Below, piece after piece: positions 1-7,015 of a stretch of DNA of 44,312 bases (positions are counted from its first letter, which is position 1; each line of letters begins with the position of its first letter). The stretch is taken from contig SUXW01000023.1 in the NCBI GenBank assembly GCA_015060765.1, forward strand, positions 1-44,312, given 5' to 3'. Below the pieces are notes generated by a model. The model worked only from the letters and a program-made list of their open reading frames with translations. It ran no database searches and was not told the DNA's origin. A program made the translations under genes and the position numbers. Source of the DNA: Bacteroides sp. Its GTDB lineage: Bacteria > Bacteroidota > Bacteroidia > Bacteroidales > Bacteroidaceae.

Positions 1-2
1 TG

Positions 3-187
3 GATGTAAAGATATATAATCCGATTGTAAAAATCAATATATCAGTATTTTTAATTAATATGCTCAAGGTGTACACTAACTCTCACCCAGCATCCCACAA
101 AGATACCAATCATTCCAATCATATCCATATGCAAGAATAGTAGGTGATACCATAATTTGGAAAGGACGTAAATTCAAAAGAAAATGA
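3..187 (+). pseudogene. possible 3' remnant of an upstream gene
   Basis: One frame stays open from the left edge for 45 codons to a TAG at 138-140. A second frame is open from about 80 to a TGA at 185-187 and ends in a basic tail (IIWKGRKFKRK). Together they could be a frameshifted gene end, but I recognise no family and the AT-rich composition makes chance open frames likely. Otherwise I see nothing in the first 236 bases. Confidence 0.2.
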
Positions 188-236
188 ATAGATTTTTTAC
201 TTTATTTACAAGAAGAGATTAAATCAGATTTATTAA

Positions 237-554
237 ATGAAGAATAATGATTTATTTGCACTAAAAAAGTTCATAGAAGATTTTGGCATTGAACTTAAAG
301 AAGAAATAAGGGAAAATACAGAAATCGAATATGACTTGAGAATAACTGGCGACGATGCTGTTAATTTTATACTTTCTTTTGGAAATAAATTCAACGTTGA
401 TGTTTCAAGTTTTCAACTTACAGAATATTTTGAAGCAGAAGGAAAGTTGTTACCCGTTTTTTTTAATATCATGTATAATCATTCCTCAAAGAAAAAATTG
501 ACAATTGGACATTTATTGGATGCTATGAATAGTCATATTTTAAATCCAATTTAA
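237..554 (+). CDS. DUF1493 family (acyl-carrier-like) small protein
   Basis: This 105-residue protein has the usual size and pattern of DUF1493, a family related in fold to acyl carrier proteins. The segment DLRITGDDAVNFILSFGNKF (about residues 33-52) carries the GDDA-x-x-F core, followed by NVD-x-x-x-F and a YFEAEG turn, and LTIGHLLDAM near the end matches the family's TIGDL-like motif. There is no signal peptide, so it should be cytoplasmic. Its biochemical role is unknown and I cannot see whether a serine carries phosphopantetheine. No partner gene is recognisable; upstream DNA is decayed and a hairpin lies downstream. The ATG at 237 is the first in frame. Confidence 0.6.
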   Translation: MKNNDLFALKKFIEDFGIELKEEIRENTEIEYDLRITGDDAVNFILSFGNKFNVDVSSFQLTEYFEAEGKLLPVFFNIMYNHSSKKKLTIGHLLDAMNSHILNPI

Positions 555-726
555 TGGAAATTTGTACCTACAACAAGTAAGAAGAATATTGGCCTGCATT
601 AATAAGGCGAAAATATAATGAACGTGAAAACTGCTTTATATTTAAATTAATTGTAGCTTTACATCTGAAAAAATAAAAGTATGGGAAAAATGGAATTGCA
701 TCAACAAAGAAAAAATGATGCAAAAA

Positions 727-778
727 GCGGTATAGGTCCAACATTCCTATCAATAAAGGAATATGAGACCTATACCGC
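727..778. repeat. long inverted repeat (hairpin) between convergent genes
   Basis: A perfect 12-bp arm at 727-738 is mirrored at 767-778, and an outer A-T pair makes 13 bp. A second 6-bp stem (attcct / aggaat) lies inside. It sits between the DUF1493 gene and the convergent lipoprotein gene. No T-run follows on either strand, so it is not a standard intrinsic terminator. It could be a processed mRNA end or a small palindromic element. A weaker stem (ttattgg / ccaataa) follows at about 788-807. The rest of 555-934 shows no gene. Confidence 0.6.
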
Positions 779-830
779 TACACTACTTATTGGACAAGCC
801 CAATAAAAATAATCTCAAAATATTTATGAA

Positions 831-858
831 AGATTCATCATGTCACTTAAAATTGATA
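831..858. repeat. short copy of a lipoprotein 3' flank
   Basis: These bases nearly match 5093-5119, where the same sequence overlaps the 3' end of the second PrcB-like lipoprotein gene. Here it lies about 80 bp downstream of the first paralogue. It looks like leftover DNA from duplication of the lipoprotein unit. Confidence 0.45.
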
Positions 859-934
859 TAATTAGGAATATAAATGATTTCTTATTTACAGTATATGTTA
901 CATACATCTACTTATGAATAGAATCATTTAGCAT

Positions 935-1429
935 CTACCGTTTATAATCTATAGAAAGTGATATGTCTTCCATCTCTATACTGTTAGGAATAACATAGCC
1001 CGCTACCCATGCATAAGTCACCGCAGGTGAAAAAGGAGTAAGTGTTAGTTCGATAGTCAATTCGTATTTCTTATCACTAATTTGTGACAACGATTTGTTG
1101 ATATGTCCTATTTTTGAACAATTCCCTTGAACCAACAAGAGTTTGTTGCTCCTAAAATCAATGGGAAGTACTTCTCCGTAATTATTGGAATAATTACGGA
1201 AAGCATTCTTGAACTCCGAATCATTAGCAATAAAAACAATCTCTTCATTATCTATGTCCAATCCGGAATTGGCCAACACCTCACCCGATTCAAGGTTTTC
1301 AGGTAATCGATATTCTTGAATCGCGCTTATGTTATCATAACTATGATCAATCTCTATGTTTTCGTCGCTACATCCATAAAAACAGAATGCCATAACCATT
1401 CCGACTAACATTGTAATATACTTTTTCAT
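935..1429 (-). CDS. PrcB-like surface or periplasmic lipoprotein (paralogue 1)
   Basis: A 164-residue lipoprotein. The N-terminus MKKYITMLVGMVMAFCFYGC is a type II signal peptide with lipobox FYGC, so it should be anchored in the outer membrane. The core has the pattern I-D-F-x-S-x-x-LLLVQG followed by a G-x-I turn and a C-terminal W-V-x-GYVIP stretch, which resembles the PrcB C-terminal-like fold found in many uncharacterised Bacteroidetes lipoproteins. A paralogue with an almost identical signal peptide lies at 5108-5533, next to the pectate lyase. The 108-bp segment upstream, which contains a TAAATTTG box, is shared with the DUF1593 gene. The function is unknown; the setting suggests a role in pectin handling. 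Confidence 0.6.
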   Translation of the reverse strand: MKKYITMLVGMVMAFCFYGCSDENIEIDHSYDNISAIQEYRLPENLESGEVLANSGLDIDNEEIVFIANDSEFKNAFRNYSNNYGEVLPIDFRSNKLLLVQGNCSKIGHINKSLSQISDKKYELTIELTLTPFSPAVTYAWVAGYVIPNSIEMEDISLSIDYKR

Positions 1430-1499
1430 AATTGCTTTGTTTGGTTAATAAATATAGTTGATAATACAAAATTACAGAAAATTATTAAGAAGAAAAAAA

Positions 1500-1607
1500 T
1501 TCATTCGGCTAAAAAATCATTACTGCAAATTTACTCCTGATTTTTTATAAATATAGTGTTTCTAAGGTAAAAATATACGGAAAACAGAGATTTGTAATAA
1601 TTGTACT
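1500..1607. repeat. 108-bp direct repeat, copy 1 (promoter-bearing)
   Basis: This block matches 3081-3188 at about 105 of 108 positions. Read on the minus strand it contains TAAATTTG, an exact Bacteroidetes -7 box, placed upstream of lipoprotein paralogue 1. No good -33 TTTG is visible at the usual distance. The two copies flank the DUF1593 gene, so the gene plus one copy may be a duplicated or inserted unit. Confidence 0.85.
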
Positions 1608-1648
1608 CCATGTAATTATCGGAAAAATTTTGAAGCAAGAAAATAAAG

Positions 1649-1701
1649 GAGTACCTGCTTTCAAAAAATAACTGAATTTACTGAGTGTAATGAGTGTTTT
1701 T
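1649..1701. repeat. dispersed repeat of about 54 bp, copy 1
   Basis: The last 31 bases (1671-1701) are identical to 4835-4865, and the preceding 20 or so bases are similar, both starting in a GTACCT stretch followed by an A-run. It lies just downstream of the DUF1593 gene. No coding sense or terminator structure is clear. Confidence 0.7.
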
Positions 1702-1727
1702 GAAATCTTTTTCCAAAATCCGAAAAG

Positions 1728-3050
1728 TTATCTCACTTTTACAACAATGCGACGATAACTGGTTAATGCGGGAGTACCATTATCTGTTACACGAAGTATA
1801 AGGTGAAGGGTACAATTCTGTGCATCGTGCGGAATGTCGAGGAGCAATGTGCTTTGATTGTCTGTAAAGTGAAGTTTGCCCTTGTAATTCCCAGGTTGTG
1901 GATAGTAGGACCATTGATAAGACAAGATGTTCCCATCCGGATCTACAGATTTCCCTGCTTCCAATTTCAGTGTTTTGCCTGCTTTGATGTTTTTGTATAT
2001 CACCGATGTAGAACTGTCTTTACCGATTTTTGCTATGGGATGATGATTGGCAGACTGATAAGTGCCGGTATGGCTCCATTGCATACGAGCTTCGAAATCA
2101 TTGAATATATCTTGTTGCCATAATCTGATGGCATCAGCACCTTCTTTTGAACTGCCCAACATATAATAAGGGTCGTACTTGGTTTCGTCCAAACCACTTC
2201 TAACTACCCAATCCATAGAACGGATACCCACTTGAGCAGTTAAATCAAAACGGCCACCCCAACCTCCCCAATCTGGATGTTCGGGATGATTCAAGCCATT
2301 ATTTACTACATAGAGGAAAGAGGGACTGTCGCCTTCTGTTGCCCATATCCGTTTAGGGTATTCTTTTCCTAATTCACCGATGGCTTGCACTTTCTGGGCT
2401 GTCCAATTGTCATCGGGTGCCCATCCATAGACGGCTTTGTTCCGTATGTAAATCAATTCGGGGAATTGAGTGACAATCCATGCACCAGCATCATCCTGCC
2501 CCAAGATGTCATACACACGAATCTTTTGAACGAATTTCTTAACCTCGTTTGGTGTACGGGTGTTACGAACTTTCCAAAGGGCTTGTGCCAATGTATTGAT
2601 ACCCGACCATGTGGTTATCCATACAGGACGAGGGTCGTCCTTATCTACCATTTGGATTATCCATTCGGAACCGGGTGAGTCCTTTCCTTCGCCTACACCC
2701 TTCATGGCCGCTTCCTTTTGTCCATGTTTGGTTAGTTGGCGCAATGCTTTGGCTTCGGGAAAACCTTTACTATGTATCTGTAGATTGGGCCATACCTTTT
2801 CGTAAGCATCAAAAATCTTTCCGGTAACGGTCACTTCATTTCCTTTATTGAAATTTACCCAAGCATGTTGGTAAATAATACCTTCCAAATCAATGCGGTC
2901 GAGCAAAGTCAGTAGATGCACCATCGATTGTTGGTCGTCGGGGTCACTTCCTCCAATATCCGATAAAACAATGATGCGACTATTATCAGCGTATGTTTTT
3001 TCTATTCCTCCCAAAGTCAATATGACTAACAAAACAATTATTCTATACAT
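1728..3050 (-). CDS. secreted DUF1593 (Sde182-like, nucleoside-hydrolase-like) protein
   Basis: A 440-residue exported protein with an N-terminal signal peptide ending near AYA/D (residues 20-22). Residues about 25-300 form the DUF1593 domain, whose opening segment LSDIGGSDPDDQQSMVHLL resembles the metal-binding Asp cluster of nucleoside hydrolases. The last 100 residues, with SVDPDGNILSYQWSYYPQPG, are the beta-sandwich Sde182 C-terminal domain. Members are described as cellulose-binding or glycan-active secreted proteins and often occur with pectin enzymes, but the substrate here is not determined. The pectate lyase and two PrcB-like lipoproteins are nearby on the same strand. A -7 box in the upstream 108-bp repeat lies about 55 bp before the start. 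Confidence 0.8.
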   Translation of the reverse strand: MYRIIVLLVILTLGGIEKTYADNSRIIVLSDIGGSDPDDQQSMVHLLTLLDRIDLEGIIYQHAWVNFNKGNEVTVTGKIFDAYEKVWPNLQIHSKGFPEAKALRQLTKHGQKEAAMKGVGEGKDSPGSEWIIQMVDKDDPRPVWITTWSGINTLAQALWKVRNTRTPNEVKKFVQKIRVYDILGQDDAGAWIVTQFPELIYIRNKAVYGWAPDDNWTAQKVQAIGELGKEYPKRIWATEGDSPSFLYVVNNGLNHPEHPDWGGWGGRFDLTAQVGIRSMDWVVRSGLDETKYDPYYMLGSSKEGADAIRLWQQDIFNDFEARMQWSHTGTYQSANHHPIAKIGKDSSTSVIYKNIKAGKTLKLEAGKSVDPDGNILSYQWSYYPQPGNYKGKLHFTDNQSTLLLDIPHDAQNCTLHLILRVTDNGTPALTSYRRIVVKVR

Positions 3051-3080
3051 AATTTTAGGTGTTATTATTTATTCCGCCCA

Positions 3081-3188
3081 TTCATTTGGCTAAAAAATCA
3101 TTACTGCAAATTTACTCCTGATTTTTTATAAATATAGTGTTTCTAAGGTAAAAATATACGGAAAACCGAAATTTGTAATAATTGTACT
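3081..3188. repeat. 108-bp direct repeat, copy 2 (promoter-bearing)
   Basis: This is the partner of 1500-1607 and lies just upstream of the DUF1593 gene on the minus strand, carrying the same TAAATTTG box. Overlapping its left edge, 3070-3087 matches the last codons and stop of the pectate lyase gene (5547-5564) with one mismatch. That suggests a pectate lyase gene end once stood directly before the DUF1593 gene. Confidence 0.85.
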
Positions 3189-3207
3189 TGAAGAGTTTTT
3201 TGGAAAA

Positions 3208-3393
3208 ATGCAGATTTATGAGTGTTTTTCTTTGGATAATTGCATAAATACCCGTTTTTTGTATTTGAAAAATGCAGAAAGCCATGTTGGAAATAAAAAT
3301 ATCGCATTGCATTGAGCATTTTATGAGGTAAATAAAGGTGCATTGTTACTGGCTGGAGCTCGCCAGATTGGTAAGACATATTCAATCATGTAG
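3208..3393 (+). pseudogene. remnant of an AAA ATPase of the DUF4143 type
   Basis: One frame contains FYEVNKGALLLAGARQIGKT, which includes a clear Walker A motif (GARQIGKT) in the form typical of ATP-binding proteins with a C-terminal DUF4143 domain, where it starts at about residue 20-30. The frame is broken by TGA at 3313-3315 and ends at TAG 3391-3393. In another frame just downstream (about 3400-3450) the peptide SLNDIAILSVLK is weakly like the DUF4143 motif with NDIGLLS. Intact members are about 400 residues, so most of the gene is lost. Confidence 0.65.
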
Positions 3394-3441
3394 AAACACC
3401 GAGTTATCTTTTTTCCTTAAATGATATCGCTATACTGAGTG

Positions 3442-3460
3442 TACTAAAATAGTTTTAGTA
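3442..3460. promoter_or_regulatory. palindromic operator-like site
   Basis: TACTAAAA and TTTTAGTA are perfect inverted arms around a 3-nt centre. The site ends 27 bp before the -7 box of the downstream barrel gene, so it lies at or just upstream of the expected -33 region. A dimeric regulator could bind here; none is identified. Confidence 0.4.
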
Positions 3461-3487
3461 AAAAATGGGAATGGATTGATTTTTTAC

Positions 3488-3495
3488 TACATTTG
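3488..3495 (+). promoter_or_regulatory. -7 promoter box (TACATTTG)
   Basis: An exact TAnnTTTG match lies 30 bp before the ATG of the outer-membrane barrel gene. I see no TTTG at 19-21 bp upstream, so the -33 half is weak. Confidence 0.55.
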
Positions 3496-3525
3496 TAAAC
3501 TATTTAAAACCTTAAAGCAAGAATT

Positions 3526-4275
3526 ATGAAAAAGAATATTTTATTGGTATTGTTTTTGGTATGTGCTACCTGCGGATGGACACAAGTAAAGTTGAACGTA
3601 CAGGGTGGTGCTGGTATGTCAACCATAACCAAGGTTTCCGATTATTCGCCCAAGGTAGGTTATCGTTTGGGTGTAGGATTGGAATTCCCCCTTTCCACCC
3701 AATGGGCTTTGCAGACAGGGGTTCAAGTGCTAAACAGAAACTATCAACTGGATGAAGTCTATAAGGGAGTAATGGTCGACGGAGGCAAGGAAGCGGCTTT
3801 GGCATTGGAAGCCGAGGAATCCATCAATGCCATTTATCTTCATATTCCTGTCAAAGCAGTGTATACTTTACCTTTGTTCAAACAGAGCGCTTTGCGTTTT
3901 AGTGGGGGCTTGTATGCGGCCTATGGCATTGCCGGAAAATTCCATTCAACTTCTGATTTGTATAGTTCTTCTAAAATTGATGTTGAAGACCTCATTTTCA
4001 ATTGTGTTTATATACCCCAAACGCCTACCCATATAACCATAAAGACCAAAGGCAACACTTTTTGGAAAGATGGTTTGAATAGATTTGATATGGGACTCAG
4101 TTTGGGAGTCGATTATTCTTACAAGAATATTTTTGCCGGTTTGGGGTTTGAATATGGCATACTTCCCATCAGTGATAATTTTGTAAAGAATCCTCTCTCT
4201 GCTATGTTAGGCGAAACCTCTACTGTATCTCCTCGGAACATAGGCTTGGAATTGCATGTAGGATATTCTTTTTAA
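3526..4275 (+). CDS. PorT-family outer-membrane beta-barrel protein
   Basis: A 249-residue protein with a type I signal peptide (MKKNILLVLFLVCATCGWTQ, cleavage near residue 20). The mature part shows alternating hydrophobic strands and turns typical of small 8-10 strand barrels: AGMSTITK, YRLGVGLEFPLS, LHIPVKAVY, MGLSLGVDYSY, AGLGFEYG, and a C-terminal strand IGLELHVGYSF that ends in Phe, as usual for outer-membrane insertion. The family name PorT/OmpW-like describes fold only, and the ligand or partner is unknown. It has its own -7 box with a palindrome upstream. The DUF2442 gene starts 18 bp after its stop and may be cotranscribed. Confidence 0.75.
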   Translation: MKKNILLVLFLVCATCGWTQVKLNVQGGAGMSTITKVSDYSPKVGYRLGVGLEFPLSTQWALQTGVQVLNRNYQLDEVYKGVMVDGGKEAALALEAEESINAIYLHIPVKAVYTLPLFKQSALRFSGGLYAAYGIAGKFHSTSDLYSSSKIDVEDLIFNCVYIPQTPTHITIKTKGNTFWKDGLNRFDMGLSLGVDYSYKNIFAGLGFEYGILPISDNFVKNPLSAMLGETSTVSPRNIGLELHVGYSF

Positions 4276-4293
4276 ATAGCTGAAATTACTGAA

Positions 4294-4497
4294 ATGCTTA
4301 TTGTTTCAAAGAAGCGTGGAGCAATGGCTGTATTTCTTACGGATGGTCGTGAAGTGATAGTGCCCGTCTCCATGTTTCCTGATATCAAGCGACTGACAAG
4401 GGCACAACGAGAAGATTATATGATTATGGATGACCAATACTTCTCTTTCGAAGCTCTCAGTAAAATTTATTCTGTAAAAGACATATTGAGGTGTTGA
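4294..4497 (+). CDS. DUF2442 family small protein
   Basis: This 67-residue protein matches the Bacteroidetes form of DUF2442: FLTDGREVIVPVSMFPDIKR (residues 14-33) is the strand with the DGR-x-I-x-VP motif, and FEALSKIYSVKDIL closes the fold. DUF2442 proteins are usually encoded beside DUF4160 proteins and the pair is treated as toxin-antitoxin-like, though activity is unproven. No DUF4160 gene is present here, so it may be an orphan; a DUF4160 gene opens at the far right end of the window. The lack of a signal peptide argues against a functional tie to the barrel gene before it. Confidence 0.65.
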   Translation: MLIVSKKRGAMAVFLTDGREVIVPVSMFPDIKRLTRAQREDYMIMDDQYFSFEALSKIYSVKDILRC

Positions 4498-4512
4498 CCT
4501 TTCTTGGAATAG

Positions 4513-4809
4513 CAACGGCAGGTGTGTATGACCCGCCGTTGGTTTAACTCCTCCAGCCAGTATTGGCGCGGTCATGTTACCTACGAATCCCCCTTCATCC
4601 TGCTTCGTCCCTTGAATAGATTGTTGGGCGAAATCCATCACGAACGTCTGTATGGCGGCATCCTGTTCATGCCCCATCTTAATCCCTATGTAGAGTTGGG
4701 ATATGGAATAGGCACCCACATATTCGATGTAGGCGCCTTTGTCAGTTCCATCAATGAAGAGTTTGATACTGTAGGCTTCAAGTTAACCTTCGAGCTGTTC
4801 AATGATTGA
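4513..4809 (+). pseudogene. C-terminal remnant of a DUF5686 outer-membrane protein
   Basis: About 98 codons, opened by an in-frame TAG at 4510-4512 and ended by TGA. The text YWRGHVTYESPFILLRPL and then ERLYGGILFMPHLNPYVELG, followed by the final strand GFKLTFELF, is the characteristic end of the DUF5686 barrel proteins, which normally exceed 750 residues and carry an N-terminal carboxypeptidase-like regulatory domain. The only start-like codon is a GTG inside the conserved part, and there is no signal peptide, so this is almost surely a gene fragment. Confidence 0.75.
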
Positions 4810-4811
4810 TG

Positions 4812-4865
4812 GTGTACCTACTCCCAAAAAAAATACTGAATTTACTGAGTGTAATGAGTGTTTTT
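4812..4865. repeat. dispersed repeat of about 54 bp, copy 2
   Basis: It matches 1649-1701, with the last 31 bases identical. It lies directly after the DUF5686 remnant. A weaker echo (ATGAGTGTTTTT) occurs inside the ATPase remnant near 3218-3229. Confidence 0.7.
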
Positions 4866-4906
4866 TGTTGATGTCTGTTTGTCTAAATATATCATTGAAA
4901 CGATGA

Positions 4907-5035
4907 CTAATATTCGGATCCCTATCCAAGGAAGATGCATATCTGGTAATAAGAAATACAAAACATTTTTCCAAATCACCTATCGTAGTAACGCCTACAG
5001 AAATGTTGCAAATTATTCTTGCTCATAGAGAATAA
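4907..5035 (+). pseudogene. unrecognised coding-like remnant
   Basis: One frame reads 42 codons between stops, with protein-like content such as DAYLVIRNTKHF and VVTPTEMLQIILAHRE. There is no good start codon and I do not recognise a family. It may be the tail of another broken gene. The rest of 4866-5107 shows no other feature except the start of the 831-858-like repeat at 5093. Confidence 0.25.
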
Positions 5036-5107
5036 TTACCCGATGTAAGTGTTTTATTTCCGTATTATGGCATTTGAATTAATATATAAATCAGATTCAT
5101 CATATCA

Positions 5108-5533
5108 CTAAAATTGATAATTGATGTCCAGTTTAATTTGTTCTTCCTTCACTTTAGGGAGAATGTATCCCAACACCCATTTTTCCATGACACAGGTATA
5201 GTTCTTAAAAATGGTTATATTGACACGAACGCGTCCGTTATCGGTTTGTACGTCTTTAGCTATACTTTGTATCCCATTGGGGGATTCTCCTTTAACCAAA
5301 AGCAAAGTCGATTGATCGAAATCGACAGGTGGCAAATTTTGATAGGAGGAAAATAAAGCATTGAAATCGCTTTCATTTTGAATAAGTATGGCTTTTCCCA
5401 TCTCGATATTCAGTCCCTTGCAATCAATAGGCAAATCATATTCTTTATAAGGATTGGAGGGGACATCGTCGCTACATCCATAAAAGCAGAATGGCATAAC
5501 CATTCCGATTAACATTGTAATGTACTTTTTCAT
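5108..5533 (-). CDS. PrcB-like lipoprotein (paralogue 2)
   Basis: A 141-residue lipoprotein whose signal peptide (MKKYITMLIGMVMPFCFYGC) differs from paralogue 1 by only two residues. The ATG at 5533 is chosen because the codon before it is GTG and the paralogue starts MKKYIT. The mature part is shorter but keeps the frame VDFDQSTLLLVKGESPNGIQ, then a Cys, then W-V-L-GYILPK and the C-terminal LDINYQF. The signal sequence is far better conserved than the mature domain, which suggests either divergence under selection or a recombined 5' end. It starts 12 bp after the pectate lyase stop, so the two genes form an operon and the protein is probably exported along with the lyase. Confidence 0.65.
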   Translation of the reverse strand: MKKYITMLIGMVMPFCFYGCSDDVPSNPYKEYDLPIDCKGLNIEMGKAILIQNESDFNALFSSYQNLPPVDFDQSTLLLVKGESPNGIQSIAKDVQTDNGRVRVNITIFKNYTCVMEKWVLGYILPKVKEEQIKLDINYQF

Positions 5534-5545
5534 CACAAAAGGATT

Positions 5546-6940
5546 TTATTCCGCCAATTCATTTAAATAGTATTCCAACCAAGTCCATCCTTCATCATTA
5601 TAAAGGTTGCGGTCGTCGGGATTGTTGGGATTAAGTCCATGAGCTTTTTCCCATTCGTCGGGCATGCCATCATGATCGGTATCGAGCGGAGCAGGCAGAC
5701 TTTTCAATACGGGCCATCCACCCACATCGGCAGGAGAATCGATGATACCCGATTTTTGTGGCCGACTGTTGCCCTTCATCTTTTCTCTGTATGTCTTACC
5801 TTCGTAAGTGGCATATCCACCACGTACTTCGTCGATGATGCGACTGTCTACCGCATCACGCTTGGGTAAATTTGCACCCGCCTTTTGCAGTACGGCTTCG
5901 TAAGATTCAATGGGCGACTCTTCATGAATGGCCATAGCGGGCCACGGTTCGTTTCTCCGCACTTTGGCTAACATCTCCTCACTGGTTTGCACTCCTCCAT
6001 TCCAATTATTGCGAGATACTTTCGGATACCCTACTACGTAATTTCCGTCAATATACCATTTCCCGTAATCGTTTTCATCCCGATTGCTTGGATTGGCAAT
6101 CCGATAGCTTACTTTCCCCTGTTGTGTGGCAGGGCCCGGCTTATAATAATTGTTCACCATGTTGATATCGAAAGAACCATTTTCCTTTCCCTTTACCAAC
6201 TTTTCTCCTCCGTAACAACTGTTGTATCCCCAATTGTAAAGTACATTGTTGCGATAATCGTTATAACCGCCACCCGAAGCAAAACGCGGGTTACGACTGG
6301 AATGATGGGCTATGAGGTTGTGGTGATAGGTGGAATAGTTGCTTCCCCAAATTCCGCCAAATCCATGAGTCCCCTTGATGTGGTTAGAGCCGTAAAGGCT
6401 TTCCGTTATCATACACCATTGGATGGTTACATTTTCGCACAGGTAGATGGACAGGGTTTCGTCTATGCTCCAACTGGTAGACACATGGTCCAGGATGATG
6501 TTCTTATGGCCTCGACCGCTGATGGCATCGGCATCTTGCCCTGTTTCATCACCCAAGCGAACACGGATGTAGCGGATTATCACTTCGTCTGCTCCAATGT
6601 TCAGCGGATAACGCTTCAAGCATATACCGTCGCCAGGTGCCGTTTGTCCGGCAATGGTTATGTAGGGATTGCGGATAGTAAGTGCCCGTTCAAGGTCTAT
6701 GGTTCCCGATATCCGAAACACTACGGTGCGCGGACCTTTGGCTTCTATGGCTTCACGCAAACTGCCCGGTCCGTGGTCATTCAGGTTGGTCACTTCGTAT
6801 ACGGCTCCTCCACGGCCTCCACGCGTATATTTACCGTATCCTTCAGCCGTTGGGAATGCCAGTTGCTGGGCAAAGCAGATGTTAGTTAGTCCCACGAAAA
6901 GGAGACTTGCCAACAATATGTTTTTCATTCTTTTCGTCAT
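5546..6940 (-). CDS. pectate lyase, polysaccharide lyase family 1
   Basis: A 464-residue secreted enzyme that cleaves polygalacturonate by calcium-dependent beta-elimination. A signal peptide (residues about 5-25, cleavage after CFA) is followed by the right-handed beta-helix starting FPTAEGYGKYTRGGRGG and GSLREAIEAKGPRTVVFRI. Family motifs include DADAISGRG with the acidic calcium site, NIILDHVSTSWSIDETLSIY, and HNLIAHHSSRNPRF, whose Arg fits the catalytic base position. Near the C-terminus, DTDHDGMPDEWEKAHGLNP is a calcium-binding type-3 repeat. Two starts (MTKR and MKN) are possible. The TATATTTG box at 6984-6991 lies upstream, with the 41-bp repeats beyond it. It forms an operon with lipoprotein paralogue 2. 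Confidence 0.9.
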   Translation of the reverse strand: MTKRMKNILLASLLFVGLTNICFAQQLAFPTAEGYGKYTRGGRGGAVYEVTNLNDHGPGSLREAIEAKGPRTVVFRISGTIDLERALTIRNPYITIAGQTAPGDGICLKRYPLNIGADEVIIRYIRVRLGDETGQDADAISGRGHKNIILDHVSTSWSIDETLSIYLCENVTIQWCMITESLYGSNHIKGTHGFGGIWGSNYSTYHHNLIAHHSSRNPRFASGGGYNDYRNNVLYNWGYNSCYGGEKLVKGKENGSFDINMVNNYYKPGPATQQGKVSYRIANPSNRDENDYGKWYIDGNYVVGYPKVSRNNWNGGVQTSEEMLAKVRRNEPWPAMAIHEESPIESYEAVLQKAGANLPKRDAVDSRIIDEVRGGYATYEGKTYREKMKGNSRPQKSGIIDSPADVGGWPVLKSLPAPLDTDHDGMPDEWEKAHGLNPNNPDDRNLYNDEGWTWLEYYLNELAE

Positions 6941-6983
6941 AGCGCTCCTATTTTAAAGTCCTTGTTTTTAGATATAATATTCG

Positions 6984-6991
6984 CAAATATA
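6984..6991 (-). promoter_or_regulatory. -7 box of the pectate lyase operon
   Basis: On the minus strand this reads TATATTTG, an exact -7 match 44 bp before the start. The nearest TTTG upstream lies at 23 bp, slightly too far, and falls at the edge of the first 41-bp repeat. Confidence 0.55.
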
Positions 6992-7015
6992 TGAAATAAT
7001 AAAATTTTAATATAC

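Noticed and set aside
5987..6889. 300-codon open frame opposite the pectate lyase
   Set aside because: It is antisense to a clear lyase with signal peptide and motifs; its translation has no domain and reflects the complement of biased codons.
1728..6940. complete polysaccharide utilisation locus
   Set aside because: No SusC/SusD pair, sulfatase or dedicated regulator is present, only secreted enzymes and lipoproteins.
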